NCBI GenBank assembly: GCA_963666035.2
Contig: CAXXJI010000007.1
Coordinates: forward strand, 372,001 to 436,000
From: CALMFG01 sp963666035
Lineage (GTDB): Bacteria > Bacillota > Clostridia > Christensenellales > CALMFG01
Direction: 5' to 3'
Length of the DNA stretch: 64,000 nt
Numbering within the stretch: position 1 is the stretch's first letter; every line of letters begins with the position of its first letter. Position numbers and translations under genes: made by a program. The notes under the pieces are model-generated. The model had not been told where the DNA came from. It worked only from the letters and a program-made list of their open reading frames with translations, and made no database searches. Positions 45,005 through 53,362 of the stretch are shown here, in pieces.

Positions 45005-45850
45005 ATGGCTGAATTTTGCACCTATGAAACCGCGTGGTGCCCCGGTTGCGGCAATTTTGTGATATTGGAATGCTTAAAAGCAGCGCTGGAAGAATTGGGC
45101 AGAGCGCCGAAGGATGTGCTGATGGCGGCGGGCATCGGTCAGGCGGCCAAGACACCGCAATATATCGGCGCCAATGCTTTTTGCGGATTGCATGGCCGCG
45201 CACTGCCGGCTGCGGCCGCGGCCAAGATGGCCAACGAGAACCTCACGGTGGTGGTTTCCACGGGCGATGGCGACTCGTACGGCGAAGGCGGCAACCACTT
45301 TATCCACAATATCCGCCGGAATATCGATATTACACATTTTGTACATGATAATCAGATCTACGGACTGACCAAAGGACAGGCCTCACCGACCTCCGGAGAA
45401 GGGTTTGTCACCGGCGTTCAGCCGGACGGGAACATCAATACCCCGATGAGCCCGCTGACTTTGGCGATCGCGGCAGGAGCCACCTTTGTGGCTCGCGGGT
45501 TTACGGGCGAAAAGGCGCAGTTGGTGCAGCTGATGAAGCAGGCCATCGAACATAAAGGGTACGCGCTGGTGGATATCCTGCAGCCCTGCGTCAGCTTTAA
45601 CAAAACCAACACATTTGCATGGTACCGGGACAGGGTGTATGCATTGGACGAAAAGTACAATGCAGAGGATAAGCTTTCGGCCTTGCAGAAGTCGATGGAG
45701 TTTGGTGAAAAAATTCCGCTGGGGGTCATCTATCGCGAGGATAAGCCGACTTTTAATGAGAAAAACAGTGTACTCTGTTCAGGCGGACCGTTGGTGGACA
45801 GAAAGCAGGATATAAAGGCAGTTGAAAAACTGATTAGCGCATTGATCTAA
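45005..45850 (+). CDS. korB: 2-oxoacid:ferredoxin oxidoreductase, beta subunit
   Basis: 281 residues. CPGCG near the N-terminus and CGLHGRALPAAAA are standard. The TPP/Mg site GDGDSYGEGGNHFIHNIRRN is followed by VHDNQIYGLTKGQASPTS. The ATG at 45005 with GGGAGGTGA upstream is preferred. Together with KorA it forms the catalytic heterodimer. Whether the substrate is 2-oxoglutarate or a branched-chain 2-oxoacid cannot be decided from sequence. Confidence 0.93.
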   Translation: MAEFCTYETAWCPGCGNFVILECLKAALEELGRAPKDVLMAAGIGQAAKTPQYIGANAFCGLHGRALPAAAAAKMANENLTVVVSTGDGDSYGEGGNHFIHNIRRNIDITHFVHDNQIYGLTKGQASPTSGEGFVTGVQPDGNINTPMSPLTLAIAAGATFVARGFTGEKAQLVQLMKQAIEHKGYALVDILQPCVSFNKTNTFAWYRDRVYALDEKYNAEDKLSALQKSMEFGEKIPLGVIYREDKPTFNEKNSVLCSGGPLVDRKQDIKAVEKLISALI

Positions 45851-45888
45851 AAAAACTCATAAACGAGTATGAGATAAAAGTTTTGAAG

Positions 45889-45908
45889 CAGGGGCGTTTA
45901 CGCCCCTG
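45889..45908 (+). terminator. Terminator after korB
   Basis: CAGGGGCG-ttta-CGCCCCTG, a strong eight-pair stem; the T-tract after it is weak. Confidence 0.7.
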
Positions 45909-46008
45909 TTGCTTTATGTTATAGTGAGACAAGCTAAAAAAGGGTGGGTTTTCACTTGTCACAGTGCCCTTTTACGAAATCATCGATATTTTATTTTTAG
46001 GAGACGTT

Positions 46009-47139
46009 ATGGTTACGATTAAAGAAGCGATCGGCAAGAAGATGTTGAAAAGCTTTCGGGATTTTCCCGACAAACTGCACGCGGGCAAGGATTATTATGT
46101 TCCAGATTTAAAAATGGATGAGATGAACATGTATCTGCCCGAAAAGAACGGCGCGTTTGATTACTGCGACGCCAAGTTTTTTTTAGCCTATCAAGGCGGC
46201 GAAATCGTCGGACGAATTGCAGGCATTCTGGTGAAAGCAGCCAACGAGAAATACGGCACCAAGACGGTGCGTTTTTCGCGTATTGAGTTTATCGACGATC
46301 TGGAAGTCTCGGGGGCGCTTTTGGGCGCGGTGGAGGATTGGGCAAAGTCGCTTGGCATGAGCGAAGTGACGGGCCCGCACGGGTTTTCGGACCTTGATAA
46401 AGAAGGTATGCAGGTGGTAGGATTTGGCGAAGTGCCGCTCAGTATTACATACAACAATCCCGAATACTATCCGAAGCATTTGGAGTATCATGGGTACACC
46501 AAAGAAGTGGATTGGGTGGAGTACAAGATCACCATGCCCGACCCTGACGACGAAGCGTTCTTGCGCATCAAGCGTATCGCGAACATCGCGCTGAAACGCA
46601 ATAACTTAGAGCTTTTAAAGTTCAATAAAATCCGCGATTTAAAACCTTATATCGCCCAGATATTTGATCTTCTAAATACGTGTTATCAAGACTTATTCGG
46701 CTATGTACCATTAAGTGACAGACAGGCCAACGATTACTTAAGCAGCTTTATGATGCTCTTAAACCCGGATTATGCCAAATTCATCATCGATAAAGATGAT
46801 AAGCTGGTCGCGTTCGGTCTGGCGGCGCCCTGGCTGGCCGGCGCATTTAAAAAGTCCAAAGGCAAGCTGTTTCCGTTTGGGTTTATCCCCATTTTGCGCG
46901 CCAAAACACGGGGGGACCGGCTGGTGCTCTATCTGGTGGCTGTGCACCCCAAATATCAGTCATCAGGCATCGTAGCGCCTTTAATCACCAACATCTGTGA
47001 AGCGGCGCTGAAAAACGGCATTCAGATTACCGAAACCGGACCTGAGCTTGAAAACAACACCAAGGTTCAGCAGCTTTGGAAAGGCTTTGAGCGCATTCAG
47101 CACAAAAGAAGACGGTGCTATAAGAAACATATTGGTTAA
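46009..47139 (+). CDS. Large GNAT-fold N-acetyltransferase-like protein
   Basis: 376 residues from the ATG at 46009, which has AGGAGA upstream. The N-terminal half starts KMLKSFRDFPDKLHAGKDYYVP and includes FFLAYQGGEIVGRIAGI, a GNAT-like strand pattern. The C-terminal half has LVLYLVAVHPKYQSSGIVAPLI, an acetyl-CoA-site-like turn, and ETGPELENNTKVQQLWKGF. This double-GNAT family occurs in many anaerobes without an assigned substrate. Transcribed alone. Confidence 0.75.
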   Translation: MVTIKEAIGKKMLKSFRDFPDKLHAGKDYYVPDLKMDEMNMYLPEKNGAFDYCDAKFFLAYQGGEIVGRIAGILVKAANEKYGTKTVRFSRIEFIDDLEVSGALLGAVEDWAKSLGMSEVTGPHGFSDLDKEGMQVVGFGEVPLSITYNNPEYYPKHLEYHGYTKEVDWVEYKITMPDPDDEAFLRIKRIANIALKRNNLELLKFNKIRDLKPYIAQIFDLLNTCYQDLFGYVPLSDRQANDYLSSFMMLLNPDYAKFIIDKDDKLVAFGLAAPWLAGAFKKSKGKLFPFGFIPILRAKTRGDRLVLYLVAVHPKYQSSGIVAPLITNICEAALKNGIQITETGPELENNTKVQQLWKGFERIQHKRRRCYKKHIG

Positions 47140-47224
47140 CCTATGATTCCCGCAAAGACAGCTTTGCGGGAATTTATATATTATGGGAAAGAGGACTTCA
47201 TCGTTTAGAAAGGTGATGATTATA

Positions 47225-47299
47225 TTGCCTGATGAGCTGGGCAGACAAATAAAAGAGACTAAGGTTTTTTTTAAAAGGGAAGTTGAGAGGATCAGATGA
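47225..47299 (+). CDS. Possible 24-residue leader peptide
   Basis: TTG start seven bases after a perfect AAGGTGAT SD; the peptide begins MPDELGRQIKETKVFF. Its TGA overlaps the ATG of the hydrolase gene (ATGA), the geometry of translational coupling. It could be a regulatory leader or chance. Confidence 0.35.
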   Translation: MPDELGRQIKETKVFFKREVERIR

Positions 47300-48072
47300 T
47301 GGGCTTAATCAAGATAAATGATATTAATATGAATTATGAGTCCTTCGGTAAAGGCTGGCCGATTGTACTGATTCACGGTGCGTATATCGACTCAGGCGAA
47401 TGGGTATATCAAATACCGTTTTTTGAAAAAAAGTATCAGGTGATCTTGGCTGATCTGCCGGGGCACGGCGGGTCGGGCAAACTACCGGTATATACAATTG
47501 AAATGATGGCAGAATATACGGCGGCGTTGATTGAAAAGCTGGGTGTAGCTTCCTGCATTTTGTGCGGGCATTCTCTGGGAGGTATGGCGGCGCAGGCTGT
47601 GGCTGCGCAATACCCAAGTCTTGTGGATAAGCTGATCTTGATGGAGACCTCGTATGGTGTGAGGTCCAATCCGCTGGAGGCATTTTTGACGGCGCTGACC
47701 ATGCCGATATTGAAGCGTGTTTCGGTGGAAAAGCAAGCGGTGATGTTCGCTGACGCGATGGGGAAACAGAGCGAAAAGACCAAAGCATATATTGCCGAGA
47801 CCATTGCGAAGCACGCAAGCGATCATGAAAATTATAACCGGATTTGGGATGCAACAGTGAATTATGATGGGAAAAGCAGCCTGGGGAAAATTGATTGTCC
47901 GACGTTGATTGTCGCAGGAGAAGAAAACAAACAGACGCACCATCAGGCCAAGGTGATGCAAAAAAGCATTAAGGGTTCCGAGCTGGTTTTTGTCAGACAA
48001 GCCGGGCATGTGGTCAATATGGATAATCCGGATGATTTTAATCAGGCAGTCTTGCGGTTTATTCAACCTTAG
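47296..48072 (+). CDS. Alpha/beta-hydrolase
   Basis: 258 residues. Oxyanion region VLIHGAYIDSGEW, nucleophile elbow CGHSLGGMAAQ with the catalytic Ser, acid in CPTLIVAGEENKQTH and catalytic His in RQAGHVVNMDNPDDF. Closest in look to esterases or 3-oxoadipate enol-lactonase-like hydrolases. The substrate is not predictable and no pathway partners are adjacent. Confidence 0.87.
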   Translation: MMGLIKINDINMNYESFGKGWPIVLIHGAYIDSGEWVYQIPFFEKKYQVILADLPGHGGSGKLPVYTIEMMAEYTAALIEKLGVASCILCGHSLGGMAAQAVAAQYPSLVDKLILMETSYGVRSNPLEAFLTALTMPILKRVSVEKQAVMFADAMGKQSEKTKAYIAETIAKHASDHENYNRIWDATVNYDGKSSLGKIDCPTLIVAGEENKQTHHQAKVMQKSIKGSELVFVRQAGHVVNMDNPDDFNQAVLRFIQP

Positions 48073-48167
48073 AGACCACATATTTTTTGACATATGTGCA
48101 TATTTATTTGGCTTAAGCTATTGAAAATCAGCGCACCATCACATACAATGAACATGAATAAAAAACC

Positions 48168-48186
48168 ACCATATATATCATATGGT
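48168..48186. promoter_or_regulatory. Palindrome upstream of the rubredoxin/rubrerythrin operon
   Basis: ACCATAT-atatc-ATATGGT is a perfect 7-5-7 inverted repeat 38 bases before the first start codon. It is a candidate operator for an oxygen- or peroxide-sensing repressor; it does not match the PerR consensus. Confidence 0.45.
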
Positions 48187-48223
48187 AGGTATGGTTTGAA
48201 ATTAGAACAAAAAGGAGGTTGTT

Positions 48224-48889
48224 GTGGCGAATTATATTTGTTCCATTTGCGGTTATGTTTATGACGAAACTTTGGGTGATCCTGAAAATGGCGTACCAGC
48301 AGGAACGCTTTTTGCAGATTTACCCGAAAACTGGGTGTGTCCGCTCTGCGGTGCGGAAAAAACGGATTTTAACGCGGAAGAAGGATTACAACCGAATGAT
48401 TCAAAACCCATATTAGAAGTGCAAGAGCAACACGATGATTTGCGCGCACTCTCTCCCATGGAAATGAGCGCGATTTTTTCCAACCTTTCAAAAGGATGTG
48501 AAAAACAGTATCGGCTGGAAGAAGCACAGCTATTCGGACAGCTGTCGGAATACTATTCAGGACAGGCGGAAAAAGAAAAAGCCGGATCATTGGCGGAATT
48601 ATCGGCCAAGATTCAAGACGACTTAAAGGGCTATGCAGGAGCTGGTCAAACGGCGGCTGGCGCATCTGACCGCGGAGCTATGCGGGCACTGATCTGGGGC
48701 GAAAAGGTGACCAAGATTTTAAGCGGAATGATTCCGCGCTATAAGAAAAATGGAGAAGCTCTTTTGGCAGATACGCAAATCTATGTCTGCGATATCTGTG
48801 GATTTGTTTATATCGGCAAAACTCCGCCCGAAGTCTGCCCGGTATGCAAGGTGCCGAGCTTGAAGATAAAACCGGTGCAAAGGGGGTAG
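48224..48889 (+). CDS. Protein with rubredoxin-type domains at both ends
   Basis: 221 residues. Residues 1-~50 form a full rubredoxin (YICSICGYVYDETLGDP ... NWVCPLCG; Cys6, 9, 39, 42). Residues ~70-180 form a helical middle without an E-x-x-H di-iron motif. The last 35 residues are a short rubredoxin-like centre (VCDICGFVYIG, PEVCPVCKVPS; Cys189, 192, 205, 208), as at the end of rubrerythrin. It would carry electrons at two Fe(Cys)4 sites. The start is GTG with AAGGAGG upstream. The stop codon abuts the start of the ferredoxin-rubrerythrin gene. Confidence 0.88.
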   Translation: MANYICSICGYVYDETLGDPENGVPAGTLFADLPENWVCPLCGAEKTDFNAEEGLQPNDSKPILEVQEQHDDLRALSPMEMSAIFSNLSKGCEKQYRLEEAQLFGQLSEYYSGQAEKEKAGSLAELSAKIQDDLKGYAGAGQTAAGASDRGAMRALIWGEKVTKILSGMIPRYKKNGEALLADTQIYVCDICGFVYIGKTPPEVCPVCKVPSLKIKPVQRG

Positions 48890-49906
48890 ATGCGAATGTA
48901 TGCTGTAAGAAATATACGATTGTGCACCAAGGATTGTCTTTGTCTGTATGTTTGTCCGACGGGCGCAACGGATACCGAGAACGGTCAGATTGACGCGGAA
49001 AAATGTTTGAGCGGATGCAGGGCTTGCGTGGATGCCTGTCCGTCGCATGCCATCTCGCTGGTGCCCGATCATTACCCGGAGCAGCAGGAGAAAACGGCGC
49101 AAAGCGTTGCGGCACTGACTGCGCTGGCAAAAAGCAAAACCAATCAGGAAATGATGGCGGCGCAAATTGAAGAAACCGCCGATGCGCCAGGATTGAAAGC
49201 ATTGGCTAGGGCTATGCGCCTTTCCAATCGGCTGATGGCCGAAGATTTGATGCGGGAAGCAGGCTATCTGCTGCCGCAAAGCGAGCATGTTCAGCAGCTG
49301 CTGGAAGGCATACTCAAAGAGAACCAGGCGGATGATTTCCCGCGAGCGGAGACCCAACGGCTGCTTGGATTATTAAAACAAAACAACAACAATAAGACGG
49401 AGGAAAAGAAAATGAGCGAGAGCAAAACGATGGAGAATCTGATGGCTGCTTTTGCCGGAGAATCTCAGGCAAACAGAAAGTATCTGGCTTATGCGAAAAA
49501 AGCGGAGAAGGACGGCAAAACGAATGCGGCCAAACTGTTTAGGGCGGCAGCGGATGCCGAGACTTTGCATGCACATAAGCATTTTGAAGTGGCAGGTAAA
49601 TTGCACGATACTGCTGAGAATTTAAAAGACGCGGTGGCGGGAGAAACCTATGAGTACAAGGATATGTACCCGGAATTTTTAGAGACAGCCAAAGCCGAAG
49701 GCAACCAAGCGGCGATTCGGACTTTCTCCTATGCGCTGGCGGCTGAAGAGGTGCACGCCAGACTGTATGAGGAAGCACTGGCCAATCTGGACGAAACCGA
49801 AGAAGTCAGCTATTTCCTTTGTCCGGTTTGCGGCAACATCGAAAAAGTACGGCCGGACAAATGCAGCATCTGTGGCGTACCTGGAGAGAAATTTATCGAA
49901 TACTAA
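48890..49906 (+). CDS. rbr: Ferredoxin-rubrerythrin fusion with apparent internal start
   Basis: 338 residues. Residues 1-~55 hold two 4Fe-4S motifs: C12-C16-C18-C22-P and C39-C43-C46-C50-P. Residues ~60-165 are a helical linker. Residues 175-338 equal a complete rubrerythrin: AFAGESQANRKYLAYAKKAE, AEEVHARLYEEAL and a terminal CPVCGNIEKVRPDKCSICG centre. Met175 (49412) has its own strong SD (GGAGG eight bases upstream), so a free rubrerythrin is probably also made. The likely role is peroxide reduction fed directly by ferredoxin-type clusters. The first cluster's C-x3-C-x-C spacing departs from the usual C-x2-C-x2-C. It lies between the double-rubredoxin gene and a small ferritin-like gene. 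Confidence 0.88.
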   Translation: MRMYAVRNIRLCTKDCLCLYVCPTGATDTENGQIDAEKCLSGCRACVDACPSHAISLVPDHYPEQQEKTAQSVAALTALAKSKTNQEMMAAQIEETADAPGLKALARAMRLSNRLMAEDLMREAGYLLPQSEHVQQLLEGILKENQADDFPRAETQRLLGLLKQNNNNKTEEKKMSESKTMENLMAAFAGESQANRKYLAYAKKAEKDGKTNAAKLFRAAADAETLHAHKHFEVAGKLHDTAENLKDAVAGETYEYKDMYPEFLETAKAEGNQAAIRTFSYALAAEEVHARLYEEALANLDETEEVSYFLCPVCGNIEKVRPDKCSICGVPGEKFIEY

Positions 49907-49925
49907 AAATTAATGGAGGTGGCAT

Positions 49926-50231
49926 ATGCCGGATTTTGGACAACCCTTTGCGGGATTATCGAAAGACAAAAAGATTAGTGATCAGGAGCTGGTTCGGTCG
50001 ATTCGTTTTATGATTGCGGCCGAATATGAGGCGATTCAGCTGTATATGCAGCTGGCAGAATCGACGGATAACAAGTTGGCGATTGAAGTTTTAAAGGATA
50101 TCGCTGATGAAGAACGCGTACACGCAGGAGAATTTTTACGGCTCTTAAAAGAATTGGAGCCGGATGAAGAAAAGTTCTATGCCGAAGGCGCGGAAGAAGT
50201 GGAAGAAGAAATTGAAAAGCTAAAGGGCTAA
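49926..50231 (+). CDS. Small ferritin-like protein
   Basis: 101 residues, mostly two helices: ELVRSIRFMIAAEYEAIQLY and IADEERVHAGEFLRLL, each giving Glu or E-x-x-H ligands that can build a di-iron site on dimerisation. A highly acidic tail (EEVEEEIEKLKG) follows. The length and pattern recall half-size ferritin-like proteins that are encapsulin cargo in other bacteria; no encapsulin gene is in view. AATGGAGGTGG precedes the ATG. It ends the rubrerythrin operon. Confidence 0.85.
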   Translation: MPDFGQPFAGLSKDKKISDQELVRSIRFMIAAEYEAIQLYMQLAESTDNKLAIEVLKDIADEERVHAGEFLRLLKELEPDEEKFYAEGAEEVEEEIEKLKG

Positions 50232-50254
50232 AACGACAATTGATGCAGACTAAA

Positions 50255-50286
50255 AGAGAGCCTTATAAATACAGGCTCTTTTTTTA
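50255..50286 (+). terminator. Terminator of the rubrerythrin operon
   Basis: AGAGCCT and AGGCTCT pair around nine bases, followed by seven or more Ts. Confidence 0.88.
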
Positions 50287-50581
50287 GGTGAGAAAGCGGT
50301 AGTGTTCAAACGCGATTTTTAGTCGCAGAGGGAACGGATATGGAACGGCGCAGGAACATATATAGAACATTTAAAGGACTAAAATGTGAATACATTGTGA
50401 ATACAATTTAGAGATAACCTTTCGTTGATATATATCTTCTGCAGCAAACCCTATTTTGAAAACACGATGCTTTTTTTATAAAGAGCGGTTCTTGTTTTTG
50501 CAGTGAAAAACGGCGATGATCGGTAACCATTCCGAAATCGTGATTATAAATATGATACTGTTGATGAAACTAAAAGACGTG
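50287..50581 (+). other. Gene-free stretch upstream of the beta-helix gene
   Basis: About 300 bases, partly A/T-rich, with no gene. It includes two earlier in-frame ATGs of the next gene (50516 and 50564), neither with an SD. No clear promoter pair was found. Confidence 0.4.
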
Positions 50582-52804
50582 ATGAAAAGACAATCCAAGA
50601 TAAAACGCTATATTTTCATGATTCTTGCGCTGGCAGGCGTTTTTTTGGCGCCCGCAGCGGTGTTTGCTTCGGACTATGTTGTCAGCACAGATACGGATAT
50701 TGCGACGCTGGGTTTGGCGGGCGGCGATACCATCACGGTTCCTGCCGGTTCAACCGTTAAGCTTTACGCACCGGATACAACCATAGTTTACGATATCAAT
50801 ATCAATTGCGAATCCGGTGTGAATCTGACTGTGGAAAACATCATGGTCAGTGCGTCTGGCGGCAGTGCGCTGACTTTTCAGGGCGGAACCAATACGCTGA
50901 AACTATTTGGAACCAATTCATTTACATCGGGAACGCTTAAGGCGGGGATATGCGTGGAGGATGCCACGACCCTGACGATTTCGGGCGGCGGTAAATGCAC
51001 GGCAAAAGGCGGATTTCATGGCGCAGGCATCGGAGGAGACGAGGAAACCGATGCTGGAACCATCAACATCACATCCGGCACCATCACAGCGACTGGCGGT
51101 GATGCGGGCGCGGGAATTGGCGGCGGCGAACACAAGGCGGGCGGAAGAATCACTATTTCCGGCGGATATATTACAGCAAATGGCGGTATGAGTGCTGCGG
51201 GTATCGGCGGCGGTGCTGTCGGCAGCAGCGGGATTATCTCCATCTCAGACGGCGAAGTACACGCGACGGGCAATACTAACGGCGCGGGTATCGGGGCCGG
51301 AAGCATGCATCAGGTGGAACGAGTGACGATCTCGGGCGGAAAGGTATTTGCAACCGGAAGCAGTATGGGCGCAGGAATCGGCGGCGGCAGCGGGAATGCC
51401 GCCAGCACAGTTGAGCTGGGTGGTGAGATATTCATCACCGGCGGCGATATCACGGCGCGTTCCGGGCAGAATTCCGCGGCGATTGGAGCGGGGCATTATG
51501 CGCATTTCGGGTCGATTATTATCACGGGCGGGAAAATTGACGCGCGGGACACCTCGTCGTCAGGATATGGCGCGGGCATCGGTGGCGGCAAATATACCCG
51601 TATCGATCCGAGTACCGGGTTTGCAGGCAGTATTAAAATTGGCGGTGGTGTGGTTTTTGCAAAAGGCGGCCAAAACGGCGGCGCCGGTATCGGCGGCGGA
51701 TATAACTGCGGGGATACGAGCCATCCTGGAAACGCAAAGATCACCATTGAAGATGGTAAAGTGGAAGCTATCGGCGGTAAATGGGCGGCGGGCATCGGCG
51801 GCGGAAGGATACAGTTTGCACAAGCACTTCCGTTTGATGCGACCATAATCATTACCGGCGGTACGGTGCTTGCTGATACATTTTATTCGGGGGATAACAA
51901 TATCGGTTCATCGGATGTCAATACCACCGGCGCAATCAATATCAGTGGAGACAGTGCGCTCTTTATGATTGATAATTTGTCTTCCCCAGTGATTACCACC
52001 ACACATGTCCATTTGATTGACGAGCTTTTTGTTTCGTTAAGTCCGGGCGCAACAGCCTACGGTTATTCGCTGCCAAGCAATTGGTCGGGGAATGCATATG
52101 CGTGGGTACCCATTAGTGTGGTCGCCACACCAACACCCACGCCAACACCAACACCCACGCCAACACCCACGCCTACGCCAACACCGACACCTACGCCAAC
52201 GCCAACGCCCAGCGGATATCCGCTGCCAAGTTCCAGCGTGATTCCAGTGCCGACAAAAAGCGGAGGATCACCTGCGTCCGGCTCATCGAACACCGTCGCG
52301 TCATCCACTCCGAGGCCCAGCATAGCCGTGCTGCCCAGCGCAACACCGGCGGCATCCTTGATTGAAGAGATCATTGATGAAGGACAGGTTCCGATTGGTG
52401 TGGCGCCAGTGAATGATTCTGGTTCAGGCGGCAGGGCTTTCAATGGAAAAGCAGTGGCGGCCGTAGTCGGCAGTGCAGGCGCAGTGGGGTTGTTGATATG
52501 GCTGTTTTTCCTTTTGACCAATTTGACGGTCAAGGTCGGGCTTTTGATTGACGGCAAGATTCACGAATACACCAAAAGGCGCTGGATTCTCAAAGGACAG
52601 GAAAACAATCAGCATATTGCGGTCAATTTCACAATCGGGAAACCGCATCATGTGAAGGTCGTGGGGGTTGTGGTTAAAAAAGGTTTGGCGAAGAAAATGC
52701 GCGCAGGACAGGTTTCGGTCAAGGTGAATAACAAAAAAATCCACGCATTTGATATTCCAAAGGATATTGACAAACGGTTTGCCGAAAGCAAACGTCTGGT
52801 GTAA
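50582..52804 (+). CDS. Secreted beta-helix repeat protein with TP linker and membrane anchor
   Basis: 740 residues from the ATG at 50582, picked because MKRQSKIKRYIFMILALAGV is a good signal peptide; ATGs at 50564 and 50516 remain possible. Residues ~90-430 have nine copies of (G/A)A(G/A)IG(G/A)G spaced 25-40 residues apart, separated by strands such as ITISGGYITANGG: a right-handed parallel beta-helix like the carbohydrate-binding Cthe_2159 family. A 14-unit Thr-Pro spacer (~516-543) follows, then a Ser/Pro region, a membrane helix (~625-645) and a ~90-residue basic domain that should lie in the cytosol. A polysaccharide-binding or adhesin role is inferred. Confidence 0.82.
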   Translation: MKRQSKIKRYIFMILALAGVFLAPAAVFASDYVVSTDTDIATLGLAGGDTITVPAGSTVKLYAPDTTIVYDININCESGVNLTVENIMVSASGGSALTFQGGTNTLKLFGTNSFTSGTLKAGICVEDATTLTISGGGKCTAKGGFHGAGIGGDEETDAGTINITSGTITATGGDAGAGIGGGEHKAGGRITISGGYITANGGMSAAGIGGGAVGSSGIISISDGEVHATGNTNGAGIGAGSMHQVERVTISGGKVFATGSSMGAGIGGGSGNAASTVELGGEIFITGGDITARSGQNSAAIGAGHYAHFGSIIITGGKIDARDTSSSGYGAGIGGGKYTRIDPSTGFAGSIKIGGGVVFAKGGQNGGAGIGGGYNCGDTSHPGNAKITIEDGKVEAIGGKWAAGIGGGRIQFAQALPFDATIIITGGTVLADTFYSGDNNIGSSDVNTTGAINISGDSALFMIDNLSSPVITTTHVHLIDELFVSLSPGATAYGYSLPSNWSGNAYAWVPISVVATPTPTPTPTPTPTPTPTPTPTPTPTPTPSGYPLPSSSVIPVPTKSGGSPASGSSNTVASSTPRPSIAVLPSATPAASLIEEIIDEGQVPIGVAPVNDSGSGGRAFNGKAVAAVVGSAGAVGLLIWLFFLLTNLTVKVGLLIDGKIHEYTKRRWILKGQENNQHIAVNFTIGKPHHVKVVGVVVKKGLAKKMRAGQVSVKVNNKKIHAFDIPKDIDKRFAESKRLV
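51010..51820 (+). repeat. Nine AGIGGG beta-helix coils
   Basis: Nine occurrences of the AGIG(G/A)G turn, seven of them GAGIG or AAGIG followed by GG. The DNA is Gly-codon rich but not identical between copies. Confidence 0.8.
52127..52210 (+). repeat. 14 Thr-Pro dipeptide codon repeats
   Basis: 84 bases of ACN-CCN codon pairs encoding exactly 14 Thr-Pro units. The mix of synonymous codons is partly periodic, so length variation by slippage is possible. Confidence 0.9.
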
Positions 52805-53362
52805 TCGAAAAAGAGATATATGTAGTTATTTCGGTTGTGTATAATATGAAGAAGCTTTTTATATTATAAAAACGATATCTTTTAAACCCGGTATTGCGCC
52901 GGGTTGATTTCATTTTAAAGTTAATAAAATCGGGGAATGTATGTTAAAAGTGGGATTAGGCAGTGATAATTCACTTGATTATAGAAAAAAAACATGGTAG
53001 TCTTTAACATGATATGCACCCATGTAGTTTAATATACTTGGGTAAACGCGTGCGAAAATAATGATTATAGTTGTACGATGTGATGCGATAAGACTGTACG
53101 AAAGTAATACGAGTGTGACAGTGGTATTCATTGCATATATCAGGGAAATTGCAGGTAGAGCTAAACGTTTCTTTTTTTTAGTCAAGCGTCTGCATCTTTG
53201 CGTTTGAGTTTTCATATTTGGATGAAACTATAATTATACCGCGATACTAAAAAGGCCGTATATGTCCTATATATCAGACTATGAAAAGTAATGGGCGGAT
53301 ATGATCCCGGTAGCACATTGGGATGGATAAAGACGGCAATCAACTAACGGAAGACAAGGATT
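52805..53362. other. 558-base gene-free region
   Basis: Holds a hairpin AACCCGG-tattgcg-CCGGGTT at 52885-52905, a plausible weak terminator for the beta-helix gene. The rest is A/T-rich (lower GC than flanking genes) without a convincing coding frame. A 78-codon frame on the minus strand (52979-53215) lacks an SD and looks random. Confidence 0.5.
52885..52905 (+). terminator. Probable terminator of the beta-helix gene
   Basis: Seven-pair GC-rich stem AACCCGG/CCGGGTT followed by a T-rich stretch, about 80 bases after the stop codon. Confidence 0.55.

Noticed and set aside
51010..52210. Regular repeats that might suggest a CRISPR array
   Set aside because: The repeats are in-frame protein repeats with variable spacing; no direct repeat/unique spacer pattern and no cas genes.
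52063..52557. Antisense frame with Gly-Val repeats
   Set aside because: It is the reverse reading of the Thr-Pro codon tract in the beta-helix gene.
52979..53215. 78-codon frame on the minus strand in the gene-free region
   Set aside because: No SD, unusual composition, no recognisable family, and it lies in A/T-rich intergenic DNA.
53180..53235. ACGCAAAG on the minus strand, resembling part of a c-di-GMP-I (GEMM) riboswitch core
   Set aside because: The partner motifs (GGGCAAACC upstream, ACCGGGTTGCC downstream) are missing and no gene follows on that strand.
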